Positions 15,642 through 23,550 of a stretch of DNA of 64,000 nt are shown one piece after another. The notes beneath the pieces were generated by a model that was not told the origin of the DNA, ran no database searches, and saw only the letters and a list, made by a program, of their open reading frames with translations. How positions within the stretch are numbered: the first letter of the stretch is position 1; each line of letters starts with the position of its first letter. The stretch is from Neobacillus kokaensis (GTDB lineage: Bacteria; Bacillota; Bacilli; Bacillales; Cytobacillaceae), in contig NZ_BNDS01000008.1 in NCBI RefSeq assembly GCF_014656545.1, positions 1-64,000 on the forward strand, given 5' to 3'. Both the position numbers and the translations under genes were made by a program.

Positions 15642-16151
15642 TTAAACAGCACTTATTAATGGCAATTCTTCTTGTTTACGAATAAATCGACTCATACTAC
15701 GATCAATATACTCTATCGTATCAAAAACAAGTAGTTCCTCCATAATATTTAATTTTATCGCTTGCTTACGGTTATCTTCATATTCTGTAATGGGTATAAG
15801 AAGCTCCGTTTCTAAATCATATCGGTAAATATTTCCACCTATTGCTATAGTGCCATCTATTCCACCGATAATCATGGCAAGATGTGAATCATCTATCCAC
15901 ACCGCATCTTTAACTTTATATTTTGTTTCGTCTATATCTAATCTGATTTCTTCTTTAGTTCCCAACTCTAAATCAAATTTATATAAATTGCTCGCTACTT
16001 CCCATTCTAAAGGGGTTATATAAACAGCATATGTTCCGTCAGGAGAAATGGCAGGTTTACTTGAAAAGTGGCTTTCAAGTAAACGTTCAACCCTATTTTC
16101 ATTTACAATATAAATAAACCCTGAAGAATCATCATATCTTAATTTATACAT
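15642..16151 (-). CDS. Putative beta-propeller (TolB/WD40-like) protein coupled to a nuclease gene
   Basis: 169 residues. Repeated strand-rich segments of propeller type are seen: SKPAISPDGTYAVYITP, VKDAVWIDDSHLAMIIGG and IYRYDLETELLIPITEYE, with the SPDG turn typical of TolB/WD40-like blades. Only three or four blades fit, so it would need to oligomerise or be a partial propeller. The start at ATG 16151 is supported by GGAGGAG 9 nt upstream; the ribosome site lies inside the end of the nuclease gene, whose stop is at 16153. Coupling suggests a partner of that nuclease. Family not securely recognised. Confidence 0.65.
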   Translation of the reverse strand: MYKLRYDDSSGFIYIVNENRVERLLESHFSSKPAISPDGTYAVYITPLEWEVASNLYKFDLELGTKEEIRLDIDETKYKVKDAVWIDDSHLAMIIGGIDGTIAIGGNIYRYDLETELLIPITEYEDNRKQAIKLNIMEELLVFDTIEYIDRSMSRFIRKQEELPLISAV

Positions 16152-16152
16152 T

Positions 16153-16689
16153 TTAAACTTCTCCTCCTTCAGTAGGTTCTTTCTCATCTAAAATCTCAAT
16201 TTTTTTAACACCTAAAGGTTCGGCTGATGTATCTGGAAACTTTCCATTTAATAAAACGTATTTTAATTCAGGGTACTTATATAATAATTCCTGAATTTGA
16301 GATAAGGGGATAACAACCATTTTAAAATTTGCATTTTCTTCAATTACAGAAAAATAATCAATTTTATCAGGGCTTGGATCAACTGGAATAACTAATACCC
16401 AATAGTCTGGTTTATGTTCCATTACAGTAAATGCTTCATTCATTATAGCACCTTTATCAGGCATCGTTGCCCACTTCTTACATTGGAATATCCACTTTCT
16501 TTCATATGCTAAACCAAAAGGGAGTTTTTCAAATGTTTTTGCTACAACATCCCTGCCTTTGTCTCCTCCCCCTTTCCCGAACCACATTCTATTATAAAAA
16601 TGCCCTTCGAATGCAAGAAGGTAATATATAAACTTCTCAAAATGCTGATGATTAACCTCCGACCAATTAATTCCATCTACCTCTATCAT
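16153..16689 (-). CDS. Mrr-like PD-(D/E)XK restriction endonuclease-type protein
   Basis: 178 residues. The N-terminus has the Mrr_cat-like layout FEKFIYYLLAFEGHFYNRMW, then GKGGGDKGRDVVAK supplying the catalytic Asp, then WIFQCKKW as the (Q/E)XK element, all within residues 15-75. The family cleaves DNA in a metal-dependent way, often modified DNA. No separate DNA-binding domain is seen; the C-terminal 100 residues may replace it. It is the first gene of a two-gene unit with the propeller-like protein, beside a REP transposase module, a typical accessory setting for defence genes. The nuclease fold is fairly sure; defence is inferred. Confidence 0.72.
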   Translation of the reverse strand: MIEVDGINWSEVNHQHFEKFIYYLLAFEGHFYNRMWFGKGGGDKGRDVVAKTFEKLPFGLAYERKWIFQCKKWATMPDKGAIMNEAFTVMEHKPDYWVLVIPVDPSPDKIDYFSVIEENANFKMVVIPLSQIQELLYKYPELKYVLLNGKFPDTSAEPLGVKKIEILDEKEPTEGGEV

Positions 16690-16735
16690 TTAACTTTAGC
16701 CCCCTTTTATACACATCACGTTCTCTTACTTGCTT

Positions 16736-17329
16736 CTAATGGCGGGAATATAAATCAGTATGATAGACAGCCATATCACTGCCCTCTCCCAATAAACTCC
16801 TACAATACCTCTCTCGCTTCTGTTCCCTTGTCCCCTCATAATAACCGAGCAAGCTGCCCAAATTCATAAAATTCGGCGAAATAGCAGTTGGGTATTTGTA
16901 TAAATAGAAGCTGCTCCATGGATAATGTTCGGGTTTCCTTGTCATTTTGGCTTCTACAGGGTTTAAGTGAATATAACGGCTGACCGCCAGCATCCCTTCT
17001 TTATCTTGGATCACTTTGTCATAATACCGCTTCTCAAACACATGACCCGTTAAACGGTATTTTGTATTATAGTAATTGGCATACCGTTTATTAATCAGCG
17101 ACATAAGCTTGGATAATGAATATTCCTCTGTTTTCATTTGCAGGTGGTAATGATTATTCATTAAGCAATAGGAGGACATTTCAAAAGGGAACTTTTCATG
17201 GAGTTGATGGAGGATATGCAGGAAAGCTTGAAAATCACTGGCATTTCGAAAAAGCGGATCACGGCGATTCCCTCTACAAACAATATGATAATAACAGTTT
17301 GGGATCCATACTCTTTTTGGACGTGACAT
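16736..17329 (-). CDS. REP-associated tyrosine transposase (RAYT, Y1/HUH family)
   Basis: 197 residues of the Y1 transposase family. N-terminal SRPKRVWIPNCYYHIVCRGN, the HUH metal motif in CLMNNHYHLQMK (about residues 57-68) and the catalytic tyrosine region HVFEKRYYDKVI with YIHLNPVEA are all present. RAYTs nick single-stranded DNA at REP sequences and are usually single-copy domesticated genes surrounded by REPs. That fits here: REP-like copies lie 470 bp upstream and about 1.1 kb downstream. Its ATG overlaps the upstream stop as TGATG, so translation is coupled to the ComM-like small gene. Confidence 0.88.
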   Translation of the reverse strand: MSRPKRVWIPNCYYHIVCRGNRRDPLFRNASDFQAFLHILHQLHEKFPFEMSSYCLMNNHYHLQMKTEEYSLSKLMSLINKRYANYYNTKYRLTGHVFEKRYYDKVIQDKEGMLAVSRYIHLNPVEAKMTRKPEHYPWSSFYLYKYPTAISPNFMNLGSLLGYYEGTREQKRERYCRSLLGEGSDMAVYHTDLYSRH

Positions 17330-17598
17330 CAAGTTTCCCTCGCCATCGTTTGTTGCTTATGTAATCCCCGGCGTCTTAGGCTCATTGCTTCCCAAATCGC
17401 GTTATCTGTTATCACTTTTTCACCAACAAGATCCGAGATGGTTCTGGCCAACCAAATGATTTTTATTTGAACGCGGTTACTCCAGTTTTGCTTTGCTGCA
17501 ACACTCATAAGCATTTTCCTCTGATCGCTCGTTAAAGGACTGACTTCCGTTAAAATTTGAAATGGAACTAAACAGATACTAGATACCTTCCTTGTCAT
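17329..17598 (-). CDS. Stand-alone ComM/Mg-chelatase C-terminal-like protein, RAYT partner
   Basis: 89 residues. LTSDQRKMLMSVAAKQ, then WSNRVQIKIIWLARTISDL and ITDNAIWEAMSLRR match the C-terminal lid region of YifB/ComM AAA+ proteins (pattern LS.R....LKVARTIADL...I...H..EA..YR). No ATPase core is present. The ATG at 17598 is chosen for GGAGG 7 nt upstream. It overlaps the RAYT gene by one base within TGATG. ComM promotes branch migration during natural transformation, so a DNA-remodelling accessory role for RAYT is attractive but inferred. Confidence 0.7.
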   Translation of the reverse strand: MTRKVSSICLVPFQILTEVSPLTSDQRKMLMSVAAKQNWSNRVQIKIIWLARTISDLVGEKVITDNAIWEAMSLRRRGLHKQQTMARET

Positions 17599-17800
17599 AA
17601 AACAACCTCCAAAACAGCCATAATAAAAATAGCATTGATTCGACTTCATCTAGGTTGCATTCATCAAAAATAGGAAAATAAATTAGTGGCAATTTGGAAA
17701 GAAAAAATGCGGAATAAGAGAAATGGTATAAAACTCAACAAAAACTATTTAGAACTTACTACACCCCCATTCTACCACTTTCTATCAAAGCGAAAAACCA

Positions 17801-17837
17801 TCAACCTTCGACAAAATTCGGGGCGTGACAGGCACGC
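17801..17837 (+). repeat. REP-like element R3
   Basis: CTTCGACAAAATTCGGGG then CGTGACAGGCAC. About 35 bp upstream, TCTACCACTTTCTATC matches the same position in R5 (23480) and approximately in R6, R7 and R10, so the full repeat is about 70 bp. Confidence 0.8.
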
Positions 17838-17845
17838 GATTTACA

Positions 17846-17879
17846 GAAAAAGAGCATAAGAATTCCTATGCTCTTTTTA
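17846..17879 (-). terminator. Intrinsic terminator of the GltS/ureohydrolase operon
   Basis: AAAGAGCATA pairs with TATGCTCTTT over an 8-nt loop; both strands have T-tracts. It lies just after the ureohydrolase stop at 17883. Confidence 0.85.
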
Positions 17880-17882
17880 CTT

Positions 17883-18830
17883 TTATTTACTTTGTTTTTT
17901 CTCTTTTTCTTTCAAGATAAATCCCATAAAGTTCAACATAGTCATTGCAGCTATACGCGTTGTAGCTCCAGTAGGGTCATATTGTGGAGCCACTTCTACT
18001 AAATCAAAGCAGATGATTTCTCCTTTTTTAGTCATTCCTTCAAGAATTTCATTCAGGAAATCAAACGAAAATCCGCCTGGTGATGGGGAACCTGTTCCTG
18101 TAGCTAGTGAGATATCAAAACAATCAATATCAACCGTTACATAATATTTATCCGCCTTTGGAATTTTTGCTAAAATTCCCTCTACACCAATTGCTTGTGA
18201 TTCTTTTGCTGAAATTAATACGCTGTTATATGCCTTTGCCGCATTAAAATCTTCTTTTCTACTACTACCTAATCCTCTCAATCCAATTTGGACCATATCT
18301 TTAATATGTTCCATTTCAGACATGCGGCGCATCGGGCTTCCATTTCCCCATCTTTGCCCGCCTGGAGCATCAGACCAGTCAAGGTGGGCATCTAACTGGA
18401 CAACTGTAACCGAACCTTCTGGCTCAAGCGCACGAGCAATTGGAATTGAAATGGAGTGATCACCGCCCATAATGGCTGGGATTGCTCCTTTTTCACGTAT
18501 TTTTCGTACAGCCCATTCGATGGCGTCAAAAGACCCTTGAATATCACCGTGTACAACATCAGCATCACCACAGTCTACAATTTTATTTGGTGCCGCTAGA
18601 AACACTTCATCTCGCTCCGGATCATAAAAACCAGCATCACCACGACTATAGTGAGTAGAAACTTCTCGAATCCTCCGGGGACCAAAACGACATCCTGATA
18701 GGAACCCAACACCTGTATCATAAGGGACACCCAAAACAGCTATATCGGCATTCAATTTTTCTAAATTATCACATATCGGATACTTCGCAAAAGAAGCAAT
18801 TCCTGTAATTGGCATGTTTACTTTTTTCAT
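17883..18830 (-). CDS. Arginase/agmatinase-family ureohydrolase
   Basis: 315 residues. All Mn-binding motifs are intact: GGDHS (near residue 125), QLDAHLDW (about 148-155) and TVDIDCFDIS (about 230). The family releases urea from agmatine, arginine or other guanidino acids, or formamide from formiminoglutamate. The DAHLDW with PMRRMSEM variant differs from the DAHTDT of classical agmatinases, so the substrate may differ. The start at 18830 is supported by GGAGG 8 nt upstream. It follows a GltS-type glutamate symporter gene by 82 bp, hinting at a glutamate-like guanidino or formimino compound. Confidence 0.85.
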   Translation of the reverse strand: MKKVNMPITGIASFAKYPICDNLEKLNADIAVLGVPYDTGVGFLSGCRFGPRRIREVSTHYSRGDAGFYDPERDEVFLAAPNKIVDCGDADVVHGDIQGSFDAIEWAVRKIREKGAIPAIMGGDHSISIPIARALEPEGSVTVVQLDAHLDWSDAPGGQRWGNGSPMRRMSEMEHIKDMVQIGLRGLGSSRKEDFNAAKAYNSVLISAKESQAIGVEGILAKIPKADKYYVTVDIDCFDISLATGTGSPSPGGFSFDFLNEILEGMTKKGEIICFDLVEVAPQYDPTGATTRIAAMTMLNFMGFILKEKEKKQSK

Positions 18831-18912
18831 TTTAACTTCCTCCATTTTTTATTAATCTATTAAAAATAAATCTTTTAATCCTTCTTTTCTATTCCCCAAA
18901 ATCATTAACCAT

Positions 18913-20136
18913 TTAGTGAGCAAATAGATTTGTAAATATCACAATTGATGGAACACCGACTAAATCAATAAGCATTGATCCGCTTACAGGTATTATAAAG
19001 AAAGCTTTTTTTGAAATGACACCGTATTTAGTTGTGATTGAATCCATAACAGCTAAACCATTTGCTGTTGCACCTAAACCATGACCAATAAACCCAGCGG
19101 CTAGAAGTGCAGCATCATAGTTTTTACCTGTGATCCTAAACACAATGAACCAAGCGATGAACAAAATGGCAATTGTTTGCACAACTAAAATGATAATTAG
19201 TGGGATGGCTAAGTCATAAAGCTCCCAAATTTTCAAATTCATCATAGCCATTGTTAAAAATAATTCTAAGGAGATAATCGAAATAATTTCGAGACCTTTA
19301 GAGTTCATTTCAACGTAATTCTTGCTGCTATTAATAGAGCTAAAAATCAAACCTAAAAATAAACTAAAGACGTGTCCCGGGACGGTAAACCCCGTTGCAT
19401 TAGTAATCCATTTAGCAACATTGGTTCCAATACCAAGTACAATCAAAATAACCGCAATCAGAGTGAAAATATTTTTTGCTGTCAAGTGATTTTTCACATC
19501 TTTTTTACCTGCTGTATCGTCTAATGAGCGGCTCCAGCCTTCATCCGTTTCTATCTTTAAATTCTTTTTCTTAATTAACCAGTTCCCTAATGGACCCCCG
19601 AGCAGACTGCCAGCAACAAGGCCGTATGTGGCCGCAGCCATACCGACTGTTAGGGCTCCGGTTCCCCCAGATTCTTCAATAAATGGCGCCATTGCCGCCG
19701 CCATTCCATGCCCGCCTTCCAAAGCAGCTGAACCTGAAACAACACCAAGGAGAGGATCAATTCCTAAAACAGAAGCTAAAGCTACACCCAAACCATTTTG
19801 AAAAATAGCTAATCCCCAACATACGAGCAAATAGAAGAATAAAATCTTTCCCCCTTTTTTTATAAGGGCAAAGCTTCCTCCTAACCCAATCGTGACAAAG
19901 AAAACAAACATAAATAAATCGCCTAATGTTTTATCAATGGAAATGGACACATTGGATCCATGCAAAATCCACGCTGCAATCGCGAATCCAAAGCCTCCAA
20001 TAACAGGAGCCGGGATGCAATAATCCCTAAAAAACCGAACCTTTTTACTCAACAACGTTCCTAAAATTAGTAAAATAGCCCCCAATGCAGTTGATGTGAT
20101 CAAATCCAATTCAAGAACCCCATCCTGAAAAATCAA
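18913..20136 (-). CDS. Sodium/glutamate symporter family (ESS, GltS-like)
   Basis: 407 residues with about ten to twelve membrane helices. The ESS pattern is clear: PAPVIGGFGFAIAAWIL, a first re-entrant region SGSAALEGGHGMAAAMAPF, and in the second half FIGHGLGATANGLAVMDS. ESS carriers take up glutamate with sodium. Start TTG 20136 is chosen because AAAGGAG lies 8 nt upstream; the longer frame begins inside that ribosome site. It probably forms an operon with the ureohydrolase and is a target of the LysR protein upstream. Confidence 0.88.
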   Translation of the reverse strand: MIFQDGVLELDLITSTALGAILLILGTLLSKKVRFFRDYCIPAPVIGGFGFAIAAWILHGSNVSISIDKTLGDLFMFVFFVTIGLGGSFALIKKGGKILFFYLLVCWGLAIFQNGLGVALASVLGIDPLLGVVSGSAALEGGHGMAAAMAPFIEESGGTGALTVGMAAATYGLVAGSLLGGPLGNWLIKKKNLKIETDEGWSRSLDDTAGKKDVKNHLTAKNIFTLIAVILIVLGIGTNVAKWITNATGFTVPGHVFSLFLGLIFSSINSSKNYVEMNSKGLEIISIISLELFLTMAMMNLKIWELYDLAIPLIIILVVQTIAILFIAWFIVFRITGKNYDAALLAAGFIGHGLGATANGLAVMDSITTKYGVISKKAFFIIPVSGSMLIDLVGVPSIVIFTNLFAH

Positions 20137-20253
20137 AACGTTCACTCCTTTCAATATTATGTTTAAATAAATAAGTCCAAAGTATCCTGATAATTCAGAA
20201 TACCCTTAATAGAAAGATAGCATAGTTTTTTTACAAAAAGTTATCAGACTAAT

Positions 20254-20271
20254 TTATCGAATAATAGATAA
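20254..20271 (-). promoter_or_regulatory. Candidate LysR-type operator upstream of gltS-like gene
   Basis: TTATC (20254-20258) and GATAA (20267-20271) form an inverted repeat separated by 8 bp, with T and A placed as in LysR-type T-N11-A boxes. It lies about 120 bp before the symporter start and downstream of the LysR gene's terminator region. Confidence 0.45.
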
Positions 20272-20296
20272 TTTCTATGGGTTAAATTTGGAAATT

Positions 20297-20344
20297 AAAA
20301 AAGCTGTTCTCTATGGACCAAATAGCTCCATTGAGAATAGCTTT
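20297..20344 (-). terminator. Intrinsic terminator of the LysR gene
   Basis: AAAGCTATTCTCAATGGA pairs imperfectly with TCCATAGAGAACAGCTTT; on the minus strand TTTTTT follows. It separates the LysR gene from the symporter operon. Confidence 0.85.
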
Positions 20345-20376
20345 ACATTTTGAATATCCACTAATTTGGAGACAGT

Positions 20377-21249
20377 CTATAAGAAAAGGGTCTTAATAAA
20401 ATCAATAATAGGTGATGGTTCCTTTTCAGCTAGATGAATCAGTGAAATTCTTGTACTCACTTCAATATTTAACTGTAATAAGACTTGGGCTAATGTACCC
20501 TTAGTTAGCTCATCCTGAACGGCATGCTCCGGTAAAAAACATATACCCAGGTTTTTTTTTACAAGTCTTTTAGCTGCCTCCATATTATCGATAACAACAA
20601 CTATTTTCTTTTGTAACTTAACGGGCTCAAGTAATCTACTTACAAAAATCCAATCTGGGGAATTATGATCGTAGAATATGATTTGATGGTTTGTTAATTC
20701 TTCAATTGAAATACGTTCATTTCTTTTAATAATTGGGTGATCCGGACTTGCATAGAGTCCGACATGACTATCTAATATAATATTTGATTTAATTTTCGGA
20801 TGTGTAATTTCCCTAATAATCCCAAGGTCCACCTCATTATTAAGTACCTTTGAAAAAACTTCCTCTGAATGATTAGACATAATTTTTACATTTAAAGTTG
20901 GAAATTTCCTTCTTAACTGTGGTAATATTTCGGGTACTAAATAACTTGATACAGAATTCGCACAACCAATTCTAATTTGGTCAGGAATATAAAGCTGCTG
21001 ATTTAGTTTGTATAAAGCTTCTTGATATTGTTTTATTATTTTTTCAGCATGGGGGAAAAAATTTTGCCCATCCTCCGTTAAAGAAGATTTTCTTCCCTCT
21101 CTCTTTAACAAAATCGTATTTAATTCACTTTCCAACGAGCGAATTCGCGCGGAAATGGATGGTTGTGAAAGGAACAATGCTTTTGCTGCTTTGTTAAAAC
21201 TACCAAAATGGACAACATATACAAATGCCTCTAAATTATGAATGTTCAT
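20377..21249 (-). CDS. LysR family transcriptional regulator
   Basis: 290 residues. The N-terminal winged helix is standard: NLEAFVYVVHFGSFNKAAKA, LSQPSISARIRSLE, then LLKREGRKSSLTEDG. The periplasmic-binding-protein-like effector domain follows (IRIGCANSVSSYLVPEILPQ through the C-terminus). The start at MNIHNLEAF (21249) is supported by AAGGGAGTGG upstream; the longer reading adds ten residues without a ribosome site. It lies upstream of, and in the same direction as, the GltS/ureohydrolase genes and likely controls them. Confidence 0.9.
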   Translation of the reverse strand: MNIHNLEAFVYVVHFGSFNKAAKALFLSQPSISARIRSLESELNTILLKREGRKSSLTEDGQNFFPHAEKIIKQYQEALYKLNQQLYIPDQIRIGCANSVSSYLVPEILPQLRRKFPTLNVKIMSNHSEEVFSKVLNNEVDLGIIREITHPKIKSNIILDSHVGLYASPDHPIIKRNERISIEELTNHQIIFYDHNSPDWIFVSRLLEPVKLQKKIVVVIDNMEAAKRLVKKNLGICFLPEHAVQDELTKGTLAQVLLQLNIEVSTRISLIHLAEKEPSPIIDFIKTLFL

Positions 21250-21374
21250 CTTTGTCCACTCCCTTAAAATTACTATCACAATTATAACAATATTCAGAGC
21301 AGTAATTAATTAAAAATTGACGAAGCTGGTAAAAAACAAAGGCAGTTGGACTGCCAACACTGAAACTCCGACTA

Positions 21375-21535
21375 GATTGGCACTTCTAAAGAGTTTTATT
21401 TGTTTAGCAGGTGAATTTTTTGTCACTGAAACAAACGTTTATTTGAAAATGCCTCTATCCCGCAACAATGCTGGACTTTTGTGTTCAAATAGGGTTAAAA
21501 AATGTCGAAAATGATAAACGCACGGCTTTTAAGCA
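21375..21535 (+). repeat. Composite intergenic repeat, copy D
   Basis: One clear ACAAACGTTTATTTGAAAATG at about 21430-21450, preceded by TTTTTTGTCACTGA and followed by AAAAAATGTCGAAAATGATAA, closely matching copy B. REP-like element R4 follows within 60 bp. No gene is visible in 21250-21717 apart from the des promoter. Confidence 0.7.
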
Positions 21536-21562
21536 GCAAATACTAAACAAATGGAACGTGAG

Positions 21563-21612
21563 TGGGGGTCTGACCCCAATATCCGACAAAATTCGGGTGG
21601 TGACAGGCACAA
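21563..21612 (+). repeat. GGGGTC palindrome plus REP-like element R4
   Basis: GGGGGTCTGACCCC (about 21564-21577) is followed at once by CCGACAAAATTCGGG and TGGTGACAGGCAC (to 21610). Two palindromic repeat classes therefore abut directly upstream of the desaturase promoter. Confidence 0.75.
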
Positions 21613-21615
21613 TAT

Positions 21616-21681
21616 ATGACATTTGTCATACCCCATACATGACATCTACTCCTTACCAAGACAATTCTCTTCCTCTATACT
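21616..21681 (+). promoter_or_regulatory. Desaturase promoter with DesR-like operator
   Basis: ATGAC-N4-GTCAT (21616-21629) and a further ATGACATC half-site (21639-21646) lie immediately upstream of TTACCA (21653-21658), a 17-bp spacer and TATACT (21676-21681). Inverted repeats next to the -35 box are what is expected for activation by the cold-responsive regulator DesR. The boxes are seen; DesR binding is inferred. Confidence 0.65.
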
Positions 21682-21717
21682 TAGAGTAACAACAAAAGAA
21701 GAAGGGAATTTAAATAC

Positions 21718-22749
21718 ATGACCTTGCAAAATACAAAAGATTTAAGAAAACAAGTAGCGCCCTTTGAGAAAGCATCGACAAAGGAAAGTGTATGGCAAAT
21801 CATCAATACGGTAGGGCCCTTTATTATTCTTTGGTACCTTGGGTATGTAAGCCTTTCCGTTTCTTATTGGTTAGCATTCGTACCGATTATATTCGCAGCA
21901 GGCTTTTTAGTAAGGATTTTCATTATATTTCACGATTGCACCCATCATTCCTTTTTCAAAAGCCGTCGCCTCAATCGAATAGTTGGAACTTTTACAGGTG
22001 TTTTAACGTTATTTCCATTTGACCAATGGGGACACGATCATGCTGTTCATCATGCGACAAGCGGGAACTTGGATAAGCGGGGAACAGGCGACATTTGGAC
22101 GCTTACAGTGGATGAATATTTGGCGGCACCGCTGAAACTTCGTTTAGCTTACCGTTTTTACCGTAATCCTTTCGTGATGTTTGTATTAGGACCGATTTAC
22201 GTGTTTCTTTTAAAAAATAGATTTAACAGAAAAGGCGCCAGACAAAAGGAGCGTAATAACACTTATTTAACGAATATTCTCATCCTTGTTCTAGCGGCAT
22301 TGCTCTCTTGGGCAATCGGATGGCAGTCTTTCCTATTTGTTCAAGGTACCATATTCATGATTTCAGGTGCAGCAGGTATTTGGTTGTTTTACGTCCAGCA
22401 CACATTTGAAGATTCTTACTTTGAAGAAGATAAGGATTGGGAATATGTGAAAGCGGCAGTTGAAGGGAGTTCCTTCTATAAGCTTCCGAAAGTTTTACAA
22501 TGGGTCACAGGAAATATCGGCTTTCACCATGTGCACCACTTAAGTCCAAGGGTACCAAACTATAAACTCGAAGAAGCACACAATAATACGCTTCCTTTAA
22601 AAAATGTACCGACGATTACGCTTGCAACAAGCCTAAAGTCACTCCGTTTCCGTTTATGGGATGAGAAGAACAAGAATTTTGTCACCTTCAAAGATGTGAA
22701 ACATTTAATGAAAAACAGTGTTCCTGCCCGAGTGAAGACCGAACTATAA
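21718..22749 (+). CDS. des: Membrane fatty acid desaturase (Des-like acyl-lipid desaturase)
   Basis: 343 residues with paired membrane segments and the three histidine boxes of membrane di-iron desaturases: HDCTHH (about residue 71), HDHAVHH (about 104) and HHVHH near 280. It resembles Bacillus Des, which introduces a cis double bond into phospholipid acyl chains after cold shock to restore membrane fluidity. A promoter with a DesR-like operator precedes it and a desR-like gene follows 35 bp on. The DesK sensor kinase gene expected between them is absent. Confidence 0.92.
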   Translation: MTLQNTKDLRKQVAPFEKASTKESVWQIINTVGPFIILWYLGYVSLSVSYWLAFVPIIFAAGFLVRIFIIFHDCTHHSFFKSRRLNRIVGTFTGVLTLFPFDQWGHDHAVHHATSGNLDKRGTGDIWTLTVDEYLAAPLKLRLAYRFYRNPFVMFVLGPIYVFLLKNRFNRKGARQKERNNTYLTNILILVLAALLSWAIGWQSFLFVQGTIFMISGAAGIWLFYVQHTFEDSYFEEDKDWEYVKAAVEGSSFYKLPKVLQWVTGNIGFHHVHHLSPRVPNYKLEEAHNNTLPLKNVPTITLATSLKSLRFRLWDEKNKNFVTFKDVKHLMKNSVPARVKTEL

Positions 22750-22784
22750 CTTTACGGCAGCTGTCAGATAAGGAGCGAACATAA

Positions 22785-23306
22785 ATGATTCGAATTGTCA
22801 TTGCCGAGGATCAGGAATTGCTGTTAGGGACAATTGGCAACTTGCTCAATTTGGAAGAGGATATGGAAGTGGTCGGGCTGGCAAACAACGGAAAAGAAGC
22901 ACTTTCCCTTGTGCACCGATTAAAACCGGATGTATGTATCATGGATATCGAGATGCCAGAAATGAACGGACTTGAGGCAGCTGAGGAGTTAGTGTCATCT
23001 GGATGCAAAGTAATCATTTTAACAACCTTTGCACGGACAGGTTATTTCAAAAGAGCATTAAAAGCGAATGTAAAAGGATATTTATTAAAGGATAACCCAA
23101 GTGAAGAGTTAACCCGTTCGATTCGCTGTATTATGAACGGAAAGCGGATCTATGCCTCCGAACTAATGGATGATGAAGGGGAATTGATCGATTCGCTCGC
23201 TGATGATCACATAATAAATACCCCTGATCAGCAAACAAAAACAGTTGGTACGGTCAAAAATTACTTTTCCACCATCTTGGATAAAATGAAGCTGCCAACT
23301 GGATAA
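22785..23306 (+). CDS. desR: DesR-like response regulator with a damaged DNA-binding domain
   Basis: 173 residues. The receiver domain is well preserved: IVIAEDQELLLG, the phosphorylated Asp in DVCIMDIEMP, TTFAR and the Lys in GYLLKDNPSEEL. After NGKRIYASELMDD the usual LuxR-type HTH (PLTxREKEVLxL...TKEIA) is missing or scrambled; only VGTVKNYFSTILDKMK remains recognisable before an early stop, about 25 residues short of family length. Loss of the first HTH helices should abolish DNA binding. It may be a pseudogene or act by dimer interference. Ribosome site AAGGAG is intact. Confidence 0.8.
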   Translation: MIRIVIAEDQELLLGTIGNLLNLEEDMEVVGLANNGKEALSLVHRLKPDVCIMDIEMPEMNGLEAAEELVSSGCKVIILTTFARTGYFKRALKANVKGYLLKDNPSEELTRSIRCIMNGKRIYASELMDDEGELIDSLADDHIINTPDQQTKTVGTVKNYFSTILDKMKLPTG

Positions 23307-23364
23307 TAACTTTACATTCGAATAGTTGGTACCTGTCCCCTAGTGGGGAGGGTACACTAGATTT

Positions 23365-23400
23365 GGGACAGACTCCTCTTAAAGGCGGTCTGTCCCTTCT
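23365..23400 (+). terminator. GGGACAGAC/GTCTGTCCC hairpin, possible terminator
   Basis: A perfect 9-bp stem (23365-23373 with 23388-23396) followed by TTCTTCATTTT, about 60 bp after the desR-like stop. Related GGGACCTGTCCCC-type strings occur just before it, so it may also be an intergenic repeat that serves as a terminator. Confidence 0.6.
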
Positions 23401-23479
23401 TCATTTTAGGGGGACACTGGATCATTGGTTTTGAACATACGAAATTGATAAACTCAGGAATTGAAGGTGATAATGGAAT

Positions 23480-23548
23480 GTCTACCACTTCCTATTAATC
23501 CAACAAGCCATCCATCTTCGAAAAAGTTCGGGGAGTGACAAGCACCTG
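23480..23548 (+). repeat. REP-like element R5
   Basis: TCTACCACTTCCTATTAATC, CCATC, CTTCGAAAAAGTTCGGGG and AGTGACAAGCACCTG line up with R3 over about 70 bp. Confidence 0.75.
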
Positions 23549-23550
23549 TT

